Assembly: GCA_039908095.1 (NCBI GenBank)
Contig: JAMOBJ010000012.1
Span: 1-64,000 of the forward strand
Direction of reading: 5' to 3'
From: Nitrospirae bacterium YQR-1
Lineage (GTDB): Bacteria; Nitrospirota; Thermodesulfovibrionia; Thermodesulfovibrionales; Magnetobacteriaceae
DNA: 64,000 nucleotides
Below, in pieces: positions 1-9,716 of this stretch; position 1 is the first letter of the stretch; the number at the start of each line of letters is the position of its first letter. Under the pieces are notes generated by a model. That model was not told where the DNA came from. It ran no database searches and saw nothing but the letters and a program-made list of their open reading frames with translations. The position numbers and the translations under genes were made by a program.

Positions 1-129
1 GTGACTGTTTTATCATTAGCGCTGAATTGCTGCGTTGTTTTTGCCGCTATTGTGGATAAATTATTTGCCGTGCCTGAGGCTGTGCCTGTGGAGTTTGAAC
101 CTACCGTGAATGTGATAAAGTCGGGATAA
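1..129 (+). CDS. C-terminal fragment of an unidentified protein (5' end outside window)
   Basis: An open frame runs from base 1 to a TAA at 127-129 and gives 42 residues. It begins with a hydrophobic stretch (VTVLSLALNCCVVFAAIV) followed by a short polar tail ending in VIKSG. The hydrophobic part could be the last membrane segment of a protein encoded upstream of the window, but too little is present to name a family. It converges on the DUF2079 gene with only 7 bp between the stops, which supports it being a real gene end. Confidence 0.45.
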   Translation: MTVLSLALNCCVVFAAIVDKLFAVPEAVPVEFEPTVNVIKSG

Positions 130-136
130 AATCTGC

Positions 137-1783
137 TTATGGGCTATTACCTATGTTTTTCATAAACACATACACCTGATCAACTTCAAAAACAACTCTA
201 AAATTTTCCGATTGTCTGAGCTTTTCAAACTCACGCATATAATCGGCGTTATTTACAGAGTCATAAAGAAAGAGGGGTCTTTTTAAATCCAGTATAATGT
301 AGCCGGCCTGCTGCCACATGCGCGGAAAAACCTCAAGACTATCCCTGTTGGCAATATCCCCTCCATATGCATTGTTTTGGCAAACTACTTTAACATTTCC
401 GTCTTTTGGAATTATTGCAACAGCCTTGCTGAGGGTTTCCTCATGAGGGCCGATTATATAGTTTCTTCTGTGCCATGTGTCTGACCACCCCTGTTTAAGA
501 AAATTAAGCGAAACAGGAGAAGGGCTGTGTGCAATGTTAAACGTAGCTACCATTATTAATATAAAAAGTAATACCGAACCAGTAAAGTTTTTCCCATATC
601 TGTCATTTAGTCCCTTCAGCGCAATTGTGAGAGAGACAAAAACCGGAGCAATATTTGCTACACTGTAATGAGAATCCAAAGATGAGTGCAAATGATTTAC
701 AGATAAAAAAGAAATAATAAAAAACGGCACAGCAGGGATAAGTTCCTTTAAACGCAAAAATGGGATAAATAAAAAAGGTAAAAATTGAAAAATTACAAAA
801 AACACTTTCCTGTCAATAAACTTTAAAATACTGTGAAATAAAACTGAGGGATTGTGTAAAGCCTCTCCGATATATGAGAAATTATCCATAAAAGATGCAA
901 GATTTTTTGGAAGCAGCACAAAGATATAGAACAGTGCCGCAGAGATAAGCACTAAAAAAACCATCGCAAATATAATTGCAGGGCGCCTCCCCTTTTTGTC
1001 AAAAGCAACATAAAAAGAAAAAAACAACGCACCGATTATAAAAGTCTCTTTTGTTAATGCCCCTGCTGTTATTGCAATTAAGGCTGCCGTATGTCTGCCC
1101 CTTAATGAAAACCTGTATGCCCAAAGACAGAAAAACAAGTAAAAAAAATCAGGATGAAAAACTGAAATCGTATTAAACTCCGTCTGCGGGTACAAAAAGA
1201 AAATGACTACAAGCACAATCAGCCATACCCTGTCCTCAATATACATTTTAAAAATAGAAAAAAGAGCAATGACCGAAAGTGTCATAAACAAAACCTGTGA
1301 TAACACAACAATATGTACGGATGGATAAAATTTAAAAAGCAGCCCGTACATTAACAGTATCGGTTGGAAATGTCCGGCCAATGAGGCTTTTATCGCATCC
1401 GGCAGCGTGTTGGATACTGAAATTCCCCAAATTTTGTGGCCGAAAATTCCCATGTCAAAGTAATTTGTGTTAAAACTCTCAAAGCGTAAATATGCCATAA
1501 CAGCAAAAACAACAAAGTACAATACACTAATAACTATGATGATTTTTTTATAATGAACAGCTGAAAACTCTTTGATCTTATCCGGCATATGCAGCCTGCC
1601 TTTAAAAGACAACAGAAAAAAAGCAAAACCGGTTAACAACCCCAGCAATGGCATAATGATATATCTGTAAAGGGCAATATTTTTATTGAAAGCCGTAGTA
1701 GGCAGATGATTTCCCTCTATCGCTATATACAATAAAGAGACATGCAAAACAACAATAGCAATAATTATCAGTGTTTTTCTCAT
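137..1783 (-). CDS. DUF2079 family multi-pass membrane protein
   Basis: This 548-residue protein is strongly hydrophobic, with about a dozen predicted membrane segments. Near residues 108-145 it has the pattern FDMGIFGHKIWG followed by GHFQPILLMYGLLFKFYPS, which resembles the conserved FDlG...HF.P.l core of DUF2079 proteins. These are thought to be distant GT-C-fold membrane glycosyltransferases, but no reaction is established. A soluble segment follows the last membrane helices (about residues 430-548), as in many GT-C enzymes. It is divergent from the neighbouring flippase operon, with 61 bp between the two starts, so the two probably share a promoter region and a role in surface-glycan or lipid-sugar metabolism. 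Confidence 0.7.
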   Translation of the reverse strand: MRKTLIIIAIVVLHVSLLYIAIEGNHLPTTAFNKNIALYRYIIMPLLGLLTGFAFFLLSFKGRLHMPDKIKEFSAVHYKKIIIVISVLYFVVFAVMAYLRFESFNTNYFDMGIFGHKIWGISVSNTLPDAIKASLAGHFQPILLMYGLLFKFYPSVHIVVLSQVLFMTLSVIALFSIFKMYIEDRVWLIVLVVIFFLYPQTEFNTISVFHPDFFYLFFCLWAYRFSLRGRHTAALIAITAGALTKETFIIGALFFSFYVAFDKKGRRPAIIFAMVFLVLISAALFYIFVLLPKNLASFMDNFSYIGEALHNPSVLFHSILKFIDRKVFFVIFQFLPFLFIPFLRLKELIPAVPFFIISFLSVNHLHSSLDSHYSVANIAPVFVSLTIALKGLNDRYGKNFTGSVLLFILIMVATFNIAHSPSPVSLNFLKQGWSDTWHRRNYIIGPHEETLSKAVAIIPKDGNVKVVCQNNAYGGDIANRDSLEVFPRMWQQAGYIILDLKRPLFLYDSVNNADYMREFEKLRQSENFRVVFEVDQVYVFMKNIGNSP

Positions 1784-1844
1784 CTTTGTAAAAAGAACTA
1801 AGAATAAAAATGTTAGTAAATAGTATAATTAAATTTGTTTGTTA

Positions 1845-3125
1845 ATGCAATCAGGACAATCTGTGAGAAAAAACAGTTTAATAAAAAGTGGTTTGCTTAT
1901 ATTTACCGGCATGTCTGCCGGAAATGTTATAAATTATCTGTTTCAGGTGACAATGGGACGTGTATTGGAGGTACGCTCATTTGGCGAGATGAACGCTCTT
2001 TTTTCCATCTTTATGATTATTGGAATACCCTCTACAAGCATTACATCCTACCTTGCAGGTGTTGTTTCACGCCACCTGGCTCAAAACAACCTTACCCATA
2101 TCTTAACGTATAAACGCAGGGCTTATGCATGGACGGCTGTATTTTGCATGGTTGTTTTAACGGCAGGGTGGTTATTTATGCCGCAATTTATGAATTTTAC
2201 TGAAATAACACAAAAATCAGCAGTAGTATTTTTCCTGCTCTATTTGGCAATTTCCATGAGTCTGCCTGTCAATCTTGGATTTATTCAGGGTTTTAAATTT
2301 TTTTCTTTTTTCAGCATATTCTCCGGTGGATTCCCTCTGGTAAAATATGTCATATGCACAGGGCTGGTCTTATTGGGATTTGGACTGACAGGTGTAATGG
2401 CAGGAATGTTTTTCACACTGTTAATAATGACGTTTGTTTTATTTCTAAGAGTTGAAAAAGCGATTAATCCTGATCTTTGCAATACCACTTATGTGTATAA
2501 GGAGAAAACCTCAATGGACTTTTACCATATTTTTATTTCTTATCTTGCCTATGCACTACTGACCCAAACGGATATCTTTCTGGTTAAATGCTATTTCTCC
2601 TCTTATGAAACCGGCATATTCAGCTCCGCCTCCATTATCGGAAAAACCGTTTTATACATTCCTCAGGGGATAGTTTTCAGCCTGTTTCCAATCGTTGCCC
2701 ACAGTAAGGCCAAAGATGAGAACACTTTGAATCATCTGGTTAAGTCTGTTATATTTACGGCTGTTCTGTGTCTGCCGTTTTTAATTGCTTTAGCTTTTTT
2801 TAGAAATCCCATAGTGTCAGTACTTTTTGGAAATAGATACATGGCCTCAGGAGAGTTGATTACTCTGTTAGCATTTGCAATGTTTCCGTTTGCCATTATT
2901 TCCGTTTGCCTAAACTACAGTCTTGCCCTTAAAAAATATCTGTTTTCATATATAATGCTGGTTATCTCTCTTGTTCAGATTTCAGCTATAGCACTATACC
3001 ACACAACCCTTCTTCAGATTGCCAAAGTAATTTTGCTTTGTGGTATCAGCTGTGTTATAATTTATTTTATAGTTTTGGTTATACAATTAAAAGGAAAATC
3101 TGAACCGATAAGCGCTGATTCATAA
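1845..3125 (+). CDS. Oligosaccharide flippase family protein (Wzx-like, MATE/MOP fold)
   Basis: An integral membrane protein of about 426 residues with 12 or so hydrophobic segments. The N-terminal pattern (SGLLIFTGMSAGNVINYLFQ, then LEVRSFGEMNALFSI) is typical of polysaccharide biosynthesis/transport proteins that flip undecaprenyl-linked repeat units across the inner membrane. A TTG lies 6 bp upstream in frame, but the ATG at 1845 is the more natural start; neither has a clear Shine-Dalgarno sequence. It is the first gene of a close-packed operon with the GT4, radical SAM and GT2 genes, which fits export of a glycan built by them. The substrate cannot be told from sequence. Confidence 0.8.
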   Translation: MQSGQSVRKNSLIKSGLLIFTGMSAGNVINYLFQVTMGRVLEVRSFGEMNALFSIFMIIGIPSTSITSYLAGVVSRHLAQNNLTHILTYKRRAYAWTAVFCMVVLTAGWLFMPQFMNFTEITQKSAVVFFLLYLAISMSLPVNLGFIQGFKFFSFFSIFSGGFPLVKYVICTGLVLLGFGLTGVMAGMFFTLLIMTFVLFLRVEKAINPDLCNTTYVYKEKTSMDFYHIFISYLAYALLTQTDIFLVKCYFSSYETGIFSSASIIGKTVLYIPQGIVFSLFPIVAHSKAKDENTLNHLVKSVIFTAVLCLPFLIALAFFRNPIVSVLFGNRYMASGELITLLAFAMFPFAIISVCLNYSLALKKYLFSYIMLVISLVQISAIALYHTTLLQIAKVILLCGISCVIIYFIVLVIQLKGKSEPISADS

Positions 3126-3126
3126 A

Positions 3127-4353
3127 ATGGAACTTCACACAAAATTTAACACTGTGGTTATTTCAACTTACACGTTTATTTATGATGGGATAAGAAACAG
3201 CAATTCTGGACCTGTAGTGCCGTTAATAAACTACTTTGTACCCAGAGCCGAAACACTTTACCTTCTTGAACAGCCCCTACCTGGAAGCGACTTTACAGAC
3301 ACCAGAGTCACGGTTTTCCACGAGGGTAAAACAGAAGAAAAAATCATAAAAAACCACTTTTCCCCATGGCGGGCACAGAAAAGGCTAAACAGTAACAAGA
3401 CCTACATCGGGCTGAAAATCAGGGATGTTTTTTCAAATTTCACCTTTCTGGCAGACAATTACAAGCATTTGAAAGCAGACCTGTTTATCGGCCTTGAGTG
3501 TATTAACGCACTTTTTGGCGTCTTTTTAAAACATTTAGGGCTTGCTAAAAAAGTGGTTTATTATATCTTTGACTGGGCGCCGGATCGCTATAAAAATCCG
3601 TTAATGAACAATACATATATATGGCTGGACAAAATGGCCACATACCACTGTGATTATACATGGAACATAACCTATACCATAGAAGAGGCTAAAAAGAATA
3701 TTCTCAATTTCTCTCCTAAAAAGATGTCCCGTCAGTTATATGTCCCCTATTGCGTTGACTTTGATAAGCGGCGCATACTTAAAAATGATGAGATAAACGG
3801 CAATCTGATAGTCTATGCCGGCGGGCTCATAGAGGAAAACGGCCCCCAAATTCTTATAGAAGCCTTCAGAATCATTCTGGAGAGATTCCCTGAAGCAAAA
3901 CTCCTGATAATAGGAGGCGGCCATATGGAAGCAGCCCTGAGAAACAGGGTATCCGTCTGTGGCATGGATGGAAGCGTGGAAATAACAGGATATATAAAGG
4001 AAGATGAAAGAGTTACAGAGCTGCAACGTCGTGGTGCTGTGGGTGTTGCCCCATATCCCATCATAAAGGGTTCAAGAAAACCATTTGGTGATGTTATTAA
4101 AATAAGAGTCTATTTTTCATGCGGCCTGCCGGTAGTCTCAACCCCGGTGCCTCCGGTTACTAAAGAGATAGCGCAGGAGAGACTCGGACTGGTCACTGAG
4201 AATGACTCCCCTGAGTCACTTGCAGCAGCAATTTCAACTTTTCTGTCCGACAAGGACTTCCTGTACCAAACCAGAGAAAGAGTAATCGAAAAAGCAATGA
4301 AAAGCACCTGGGATGAAAACTTCAACAGTGCTTTAAAGGAAATGGAATATTAA
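3127..4353 (+). CDS. GT4-type glycosyltransferase
   Basis: A 408-residue protein with a GT-B layout. The C-terminal half (about residues 230-390) contains the usual GT4 pieces: NLIVYAGGLIEENGPQILIEAF, then LLIIGGG, then a nucleotide-sugar binding region ending in YFSCGLPVVSTPVPP. The canonical EX7E motif is not obvious (the corresponding stretch reads RVYFSCGLP), so donor specificity is open. No membrane segment is evident; it probably acts at the cytoplasmic face of the membrane. The start lies 1 bp after the flippase stop and its stop is 1 bp before the next start, so it is almost certainly co-transcribed and translationally coupled. Confidence 0.8.
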   Translation: MELHTKFNTVVISTYTFIYDGIRNSNSGPVVPLINYFVPRAETLYLLEQPLPGSDFTDTRVTVFHEGKTEEKIIKNHFSPWRAQKRLNSNKTYIGLKIRDVFSNFTFLADNYKHLKADLFIGLECINALFGVFLKHLGLAKKVVYYIFDWAPDRYKNPLMNNTYIWLDKMATYHCDYTWNITYTIEEAKKNILNFSPKKMSRQLYVPYCVDFDKRRILKNDEINGNLIVYAGGLIEENGPQILIEAFRIILERFPEAKLLIIGGGHMEAALRNRVSVCGMDGSVEITGYIKEDERVTELQRRGAVGVAPYPIIKGSRKPFGDVIKIRVYFSCGLPVVSTPVPPVTKEIAQERLGLVTENDSPESLAAAISTFLSDKDFLYQTRERVIEKAMKSTWDENFNSALKEMEY

Positions 4354-4354
4354 T

Positions 4355-5869
4355 ATGCACAAGAGCAATGGATTAAAAATAATGCTTACCAATCCGGCGG
4401 TAAAAGAAAAAATAGATGATAAAAAGGAGCGTTATTTTATAAAGGCCGGCAGCCGGTGGCCGTGGAGCTACATTAAAAGAATCAACGAGGAATGCGTACC
4501 GCCTTTTCCCTTCTATCTTGCTTATTCTGCACAAATTTTAAGAAACGAAGGATTTGATGTCTATACCCTTGACGGCGTTGCACTGAACATGGAAAAGCCT
4601 GTTTTCATTGAAAAGGTACTTACGGTAGCTCCTGATGTGCTTGTCATTGAGACAGCCGCTCACGCATTCATGCACGATGTTAACCTCGCCAAAGAGTTAA
4701 AGTCTAAGCTCTCTTCCAATCTAAAGATCATTTTCACCGGCCCCCATGCCACAACTTTTGCCAATGAAATTATGTTAAATTACCCTCACATAGACATAGT
4801 ACTCAGGGGCGAATACGAATTCCTGCTCCTTGAGGTCGTAAAAAGGCTGCAAAACAATGACAATTTAAGGATTGACGGCGTTGCTTACAGAGATAACGGA
4901 AATCTGGTTGTATCCGGCAAAAAGGGCTTTATTGAGGATATAAACAAACTGCCTTATCCGGCATTTGAACTCTTTCCATCTGAAGAGGCACCTGATATTA
5001 CCAGGTACGGAGACGGTATATGCACTTACAAACCGGCGGTAACACTTCACTCATCAAGAGGATGCCCCTTTAAATGCAACTTCTGCCTGTGGAATCAGGT
5101 TATGTACGACAACAGGAAGTACCGTATGTTTTCTCCTGAAAGAGTTGTGGATGAGATGTGTTATGTTATAGAGAATTTTGGTGCAAAGGAGATTTATTTC
5201 GATGACGATGATTTTTGCATAAATAAAAAGCATGTTGTTGATATATGCGATGAAATCAAAGCTCGTAAGCTTAAAATAAAGTGGTCGTGCATGGGGGATG
5301 CGATAAGCACAGATGAGGAGATGTTAAAAGTTATGGCGGAGGCCGGCTGCATATTTATGAAGTTTGGGGTAGAAAGCGGTAATAAAGATATTCTGAGGCA
5401 GATGGGCAAACCGCTGGAGCCGCTCAAAGCCATACAGACGGCGGAAATCTGCAGAAAATATGGTATCATGACACACGCTACCTTTGTCTTTGGCCTTTAT
5501 GGCGACACCATGGATTCGATGAGGGAAACCCTTGCACTTGCCAATAAAATCAAATTCGATTATGCTCAGGCCTCTATAGCCACACCGCTGCCAGGCACCA
5601 GACTGTATGATTTACTCATTGACAGCGGCAGGATTAAGGATATGGATTTTAATAATTTCGACGGAACCAGATCATGTGTTGTTTTATCCGAACACCTTAG
5701 CCCGCAACAGGTGGTAGCTTTCAGGAAAAAGGCTATAAAGTCAATGGTTTTGCACAAGATGGCCGACCCGATATGGTGGAGAAATTTTATCAGAAGGAAT
5801 GCTATACTTTACAAAGAGTATGGTCATGAGAAGGTGTTTTCACCCATTTACACATTGTTTAACTTATAA
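4355..5869 (+). CDS. B12-binding-domain radical SAM protein
   Basis: 504 residues. The N-terminal part (about 55-200) resembles a cobalamin-binding domain, with DVLVIETAAHAF and IIFTGPHATTFANEI. The radical SAM core follows with Cys237, Cys241 and Cys244 in GCPFKCNFCLW (CX3CX2C), the usual ligands of the [4Fe-4S] cluster that cleaves S-adenosylmethionine. Conserved downstream pieces include EIYFDDDDF, FGVESG and HATFVFGLYGDT. Such enzymes carry out methylations or rearrangements on unactivated carbon. Lying between two glycosyltransferase genes, it may modify a lipid or sugar (for example a hopanoid or glycolipid), but the substrate is unknown. Confidence 0.85.
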   Translation: MHKSNGLKIMLTNPAVKEKIDDKKERYFIKAGSRWPWSYIKRINEECVPPFPFYLAYSAQILRNEGFDVYTLDGVALNMEKPVFIEKVLTVAPDVLVIETAAHAFMHDVNLAKELKSKLSSNLKIIFTGPHATTFANEIMLNYPHIDIVLRGEYEFLLLEVVKRLQNNDNLRIDGVAYRDNGNLVVSGKKGFIEDINKLPYPAFELFPSEEAPDITRYGDGICTYKPAVTLHSSRGCPFKCNFCLWNQVMYDNRKYRMFSPERVVDEMCYVIENFGAKEIYFDDDDFCINKKHVVDICDEIKARKLKIKWSCMGDAISTDEEMLKVMAEAGCIFMKFGVESGNKDILRQMGKPLEPLKAIQTAEICRKYGIMTHATFVFGLYGDTMDSMRETLALANKIKFDYAQASIATPLPGTRLYDLLIDSGRIKDMDFNNFDGTRSCVVLSEHLSPQQVVAFRKKAIKSMVLHKMADPIWWRNFIRRNAILYKEYGHEKVFSPIYTLFNL

Positions 5870-5923
5870 TGAAAAAGCGCTTGCCGGCAGGTGCATTAAA
5901 TAATAAGAATAATAAGAAAAAAT

Positions 5924-6859
5924 ATGAAGACAATTTCAATAGTGATTCCTGTGTATTGTGAGGAAGAAAACATTAAAAAGTTTTACGACCGCATCGCAGC
6001 TATAAAAACTCCTGAGAGTTGTGAAATTATCGAATATGTTTTTGTGGATGACGGCAGCACAGATAGTACATTTATAGTTCTAAAGCATTTAGCAACATTA
6101 GACGGAAGGTTAAAAGTAATCCGGCTTTCAAGAAACTTCGGTAAGGAGACCGCTCTGACAGCAGGGGTAAAGGCGGCAAAAGGAGATGCCGTTATAACAA
6201 TGGACGGAGATTTGCAGCATCCTCCTGAGTTAATTTCAGATATGGTACAAATGTGGAGAGCAGGCAAGGATGTGGTTATAGCAGTAAGAGAAACCAGCAC
6301 TCACAGCTCTTTTATAAGAATGTGTGGAGCACGGATTTTTTACTGGATAATGAATAAAATATCCGCTATAGATATGGAAGCAAACAGTACTGATTTCAGG
6401 CTTATTGACAAAAAAGTGGCTGAGGCATTTTCAACGATGACCGAACAGGCACGTCTTTACAGAGGGCTTATCAACTGGCTTGGATTTGAAAAAGGATTTA
6501 TCCGCTTTGAAGCCGACAAACGGCATGGCGGCTCCGTTATGTATTCGTACAGAAAACTTATCGAGCTGGCTTTAAACAGTTTCACATCATTTTCACTGTT
6601 TCCTCTTAAAATAGCAGGAATTCTTGGTATCTTAATATCCGTCTTCAGCGCTGTTTTGACGGTAATTATATTTGTAAGCAGATTTTTGTACAAATCGCAA
6701 TATTTCTCACCACTATCCATCGTTGTTGTAAGCAACACTTTTCTGATAGGAGTTGTATTAATCTGTATGGGACTTATCGGAATCTACACAGGTAATATCT
6801 ACAAAGAGGTTCAGAACAGGCCGCTGTTTATTGTAAAAGAAACTATCAATATGGATTAA
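5924..6859 (+). CDS. GT2 glycosyltransferase, polyprenyl-phosphate sugar synthase type
   Basis: 311 residues. The GT-A domain (about 1-225) starts with TISIVIPVYCEEENI, has the first Asp motif in VFVDDGSTDST, the DXD motif in ITMDGDLQHPPELI, and a late RLYRGLINWLG segment. Two membrane helices close the protein (about 226-252 and 262-290). This layout is that of the DPM1/GtrB/ArnC group, which moves a sugar from a nucleotide donor to polyprenyl phosphate at the cytoplasmic face. A 54-bp gap separates it from the radical SAM gene. It is the likely lipid-linking step of this glycan operon. Confidence 0.85.
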   Translation: MKTISIVIPVYCEEENIKKFYDRIAAIKTPESCEIIEYVFVDDGSTDSTFIVLKHLATLDGRLKVIRLSRNFGKETALTAGVKAAKGDAVITMDGDLQHPPELISDMVQMWRAGKDVVIAVRETSTHSSFIRMCGARIFYWIMNKISAIDMEANSTDFRLIDKKVAEAFSTMTEQARLYRGLINWLGFEKGFIRFEADKRHGGSVMYSYRKLIELALNSFTSFSLFPLKIAGILGILISVFSAVLTVIIFVSRFLYKSQYFSPLSIVVVSNTFLIGVVLICMGLIGIYTGNIYKEVQNRPLFIVKETINMD

Positions 6860-6925
6860 TGACTACAGCCATATGTCTTGTCTTAGTCAGTTTTGGCAGC
6901 GGCAACGTGAGGCAGCGTTAAGCTG

Positions 6926-8599
6926 TTAAATGGAAACGTCTGTGCCGTCTCCTTCCTGGCACTTAAACTTATTAAATCTGTCAACAAGTTGCTGGAATTT
7001 CATGTTATTGGGGTCTAAGTCGTTTATTCTCTCTATGTATTTTTCACACTTGTATAAGTAGCGGTCGTCTCTGCCGGTTTTCTGCAAGTAGTCGATTATT
7101 GCCCTGAGGGCATTTAAGTTTATAGTGAAATTTGAGGGCAGCCCGTCTGCGGCTTTTTCAAATAAACCTATTGCCTCAATAAGCATCCCCTTGTTGATTA
7201 AATCAACGCCCTTGTTATTGATTCCTATAATCTCCGCCTTCGTATCTGCTACAAAATCAACCCCCTCATCAGCCATATTTAAATCCCTGAATGTTTCCTG
7301 AACCTTACTCAATACGCTGTTGTCGGAGTGATTGTTCTTTACGACATACTTCATTAATTCCATGCCCTTGTCTTTTTCACCAAATTTAATATAGGTCTCG
7401 GCTATTTCAATAGCTAATTCCGGGGACACTTTGCAGTCAAGTTTCTTGAAAATTCTCTCAGCCTCCTTTAAAGACTCCATAGACTTACCTTGTTGGCCGG
7501 TTTCAGAGTATATGTGGCCCTCTATGAGTGTTGCCTGAAGTAACACCTCGTCAGTGCCGGCAAAGTCTGTCTTGACTTCTTCTATCATCGCAAGAGCTTT
7601 TCTTGTATCATTTTTCTTAACAAAGACCCTTGCCAGTTGTGTGTAATCGGATGATTCTTTAAAGAGAGAGGTCTTGCCTAGTTTAACGGCAGATTTAAAA
7701 GATGTCTCAGCCACATCGAAATCCTTATTTTTAAGTGCTACGTTGCCAAGCGCTCTTTGCCGGAATATTGCCCTGGGCGATATGCTTGCAGCCTCTTCTA
7801 AAAGCTCCTGAGCACCCCTTTTGTCCCCTAACTCCTCCAATGTTCTGGCAAGCCAGTCGTAGGCTGGTATAAACATATCGTTTTCATCAATAAGCGACCT
7901 GAATGTATTGCGGGCATCCATGAATCTTCTTGTGAAAAAATAAACCTTTCCCATATTAAATACCGCCCATACCAGCCTGTACTTACTTAATACCAGTAAA
8001 TACACCTTCTCAGCGTTTTTGTAATCACTGCTTACCATATAGATTTCACCTTTGACTTTTAAAATATCCATGACATATTTTGGATGGTTTTTCATTAACT
8101 CGTCACACAAGGTGATTGCACCTAAGAAATCCTTATACATTATAGCTCTGTCAATATCTGCAAACAACTGTTTCCTCTCATCGGCTGCTTTAATCCGTGC
8201 TATAAGGTCCTTAGTCGTGAAAGGTTTTACCAGATACCCATCCGGCTGATAATCCATAACACCCATTACCATCTTTAAGGTATTTTCAGCTGTTATCATT
8301 ATAAACATTGATGAATACCCTATTTTCTTTTTATATGTAAGCTCCTCAAATATCTGCTGACCGTCTTTTTTATTCTCACCCAGATTATAATCGCAGAGAA
8401 TTATATCATATGGAACGCGGGAGATTTTACTTATTGCATCGTTTGCATCATCGGTTATATCAACTGATTTTGCACCAAGACTTAAGAGACTTCTTCTTAA
8501 ACTTTCTCTGAACTCTCTGAAGTCATCTATAACAATTACTCTCTTGTCTTTTAATACAACATCTATTGCTTGTTCCCTGTTATACAACGTTTTTGTCAT
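6926..8599 (-). CDS. Response regulator with C-terminal TPR repeats
   Basis: 557 residues. A receiver domain occupies about 18-140, with acidic pair Asp25/Asp26, phospho-acceptor Asp70 (ILCDYNL), Thr103 (MITAEN) and Lys125 (YLVKPF), all the residues needed for phosphorylation. The remainder (about 150-550) is helical and reads as a long series of tetratricopeptide repeats, for example FNMGKVYFFTRRFMDARNTF and IGINNKGVDLINKGMLIEA. There is no DNA-binding or enzymatic output domain, so phosphorylation probably controls a protein-protein interaction. No partner kinase is adjacent; the large hybrid kinase at 11842 is the closest candidate, which is speculation. Confidence 0.9.
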   Translation of the reverse strand: MTKTLYNREQAIDVVLKDKRVIVIDDFREFRESLRRSLLSLGAKSVDITDDANDAISKISRVPYDIILCDYNLGENKKDGQQIFEELTYKKKIGYSSMFIMITAENTLKMVMGVMDYQPDGYLVKPFTTKDLIARIKAADERKQLFADIDRAIMYKDFLGAITLCDELMKNHPKYVMDILKVKGEIYMVSSDYKNAEKVYLLVLSKYRLVWAVFNMGKVYFFTRRFMDARNTFRSLIDENDMFIPAYDWLARTLEELGDKRGAQELLEEAASISPRAIFRQRALGNVALKNKDFDVAETSFKSAVKLGKTSLFKESSDYTQLARVFVKKNDTRKALAMIEEVKTDFAGTDEVLLQATLIEGHIYSETGQQGKSMESLKEAERIFKKLDCKVSPELAIEIAETYIKFGEKDKGMELMKYVVKNNHSDNSVLSKVQETFRDLNMADEGVDFVADTKAEIIGINNKGVDLINKGMLIEAIGLFEKAADGLPSNFTINLNALRAIIDYLQKTGRDDRYLYKCEKYIERINDLDPNNMKFQQLVDRFNKFKCQEGDGTDVSI

Positions 8600-8733
8600 T
8601 AAGCTTCCCCGTCTATGACTTTTCTATTGAACAAATCCGAACGAATCGCAGAGATAATCATACTACAAACGAATACAAATTGTAAATAACCTTAAAAAAC
8701 TGGTAGTGTCTCAGTTTGAATTTCTAATAGAAG

Positions 8734-9147
8734 TTATCCGAGGAAATCCAAGAGTTGTTGTTTTAATTCCTCATTGTCTTTAATTTTGCATTCCCATAAT
8801 ACCAGCACACGCCATCCCTGGAGTTTCAAAGTTGCTTCATGCTTTGCATCACGTGTTTGATTATGTACAAGTTTGGGCTGCCAATAATTGGTTTTTGATT
8901 TCGGAGTGCGTGCGTCTTTGCAATTCGGGTCTGAATGTAGATGCCAAAAACAGCCGTGTATGAAAATAACAGCGTGGCGGCTTGGAAAAACCATATCCGG
9001 CGTGCCGGGAAGGTCTTTGCGGTGAAGCCGGAAACGATAACCCATGCGATGTGCCAATCGGCGCACAATCATTTCAGGCTTTGTGTCCTTGCTCTGTATG
9101 GCACGCATGTTGTCACTGCGGCGGTCTATAGAGATTTTATCAGTCAA
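8734..9147 (-). CDS. vsr: Very short patch repair endonuclease (Vsr)
   Basis: 137 residues, the full length of the family. It shows the Vsr landmarks: RSDNMRAIQSKDTKPEM near the N terminus, GYRFRLHRKDLPGTPD (catalytic Asp in PGTPDMVF), HGCFWHLH, and WRVLVLWECKI near the end. Vsr nicks next to T:G mismatches that arise when 5-methylcytosine deaminates, so it normally travels with a cytosine-5 methyltransferase, as here. Its ATG overlaps the stop of the HNH gene by 4 bp (ATGA), so the pair is translationally coupled. It is the last gene of the cassette. Confidence 0.95.
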   Translation of the reverse strand: MTDKISIDRRSDNMRAIQSKDTKPEMIVRRLAHRMGYRFRLHRKDLPGTPDMVFPSRHAVIFIHGCFWHLHSDPNCKDARTPKSKTNYWQPKLVHNQTRDAKHEATLKLQGWRVLVLWECKIKDNEELKQQLLDFLG

Positions 9148-9716
9148 TATTTAAGATCAAATTTCTGACGCAGCCAATCATAAACAGATCGTTGCTCCTC
9201 AATTCCCGCACGTCTAATCTGTGTTAGTAACCAAATAGTGCTTGGCTTTTCTGTCGTGATATTCTTTGCACCCTGATTGCAGGTAGAACATAGAGCTCGC
9301 AAGTTTGATAATTCGTCTTTTCCACCATGACTACGATCAACAATGTGACCGATGTGAAGTCGAGCTTTGCGGCCAGTAAAAGGATCAATATCGCCGGGTG
9401 TAAGCCCGCACATCTGGCAGGTAAAGCCGTTTCGATCGAGAACCATAGCACGCAATCGGGTTGAAATTACAGGTGAAAATACAACAATAGACTTCTCTGG
9501 CGGCTTTTCCCGTAACAGATATTGCCCTGGTTTTAAGTCGGCACTGTCGTGGTGCGAAAGAATCGGCCAGCCTTCCTGATCTCGTAACTCTCTTAATCGG
9601 CGCCCATATTGCCCCGCACCGCTTGCTGCTTGTTGTATTTCGTGGGATTCAATAACACGGCCAATGTTGGCAAGAAGAAATTGACGTATTTTTTCCTTTG
9701 ATCCCATTCTTGCCAT
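9144..9716 (-). CDS. HNH endonuclease, probable restriction enzyme of the cassette
   Basis: 190 residues. The N-terminal part (about 5-60) looks like a small helical DNA-binding region. The HNH domain sits at about 85-152: two CXXC pairs (CQMC at 100-103 and CSTC at 143-146) that would hold a structural zinc, and HIGHIVDRSHGGKDELSNLR as the beta-beta-alpha metal nuclease core, with Asn147 after the last Cys. Its ATG overlaps the methyltransferase stop by 1 bp. Position between a C5-methyltransferase and vsr suggests it is the cutting enzyme of a type II system, although an accessory nicking nuclease is possible. Recognition site unknown. Confidence 0.85.
   Translation of the reverse strand: MARMGSKEKIRQFLLANIGRVIESHEIQQAASGAGQYGRRLRELRDQEGWPILSHHDSADLKPGQYLLREKPPEKSIVVFSPVISTRLRAMVLDRNGFTCQMCGLTPGDIDPFTGRKARLHIGHIVDRSHGGKDELSNLRALCSTCNQGAKNITTEKPSTIWLLTQIRRAGIEEQRSVYDWLRQKFDLKY

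Noticed and set aside
8700..8733. Possible insertion-sequence end (TAGTGTCTCAGTTTGAA) next to vsr
   Set aside because: No matching inverted copy was found at the other side of the cassette, and no transposase is present.
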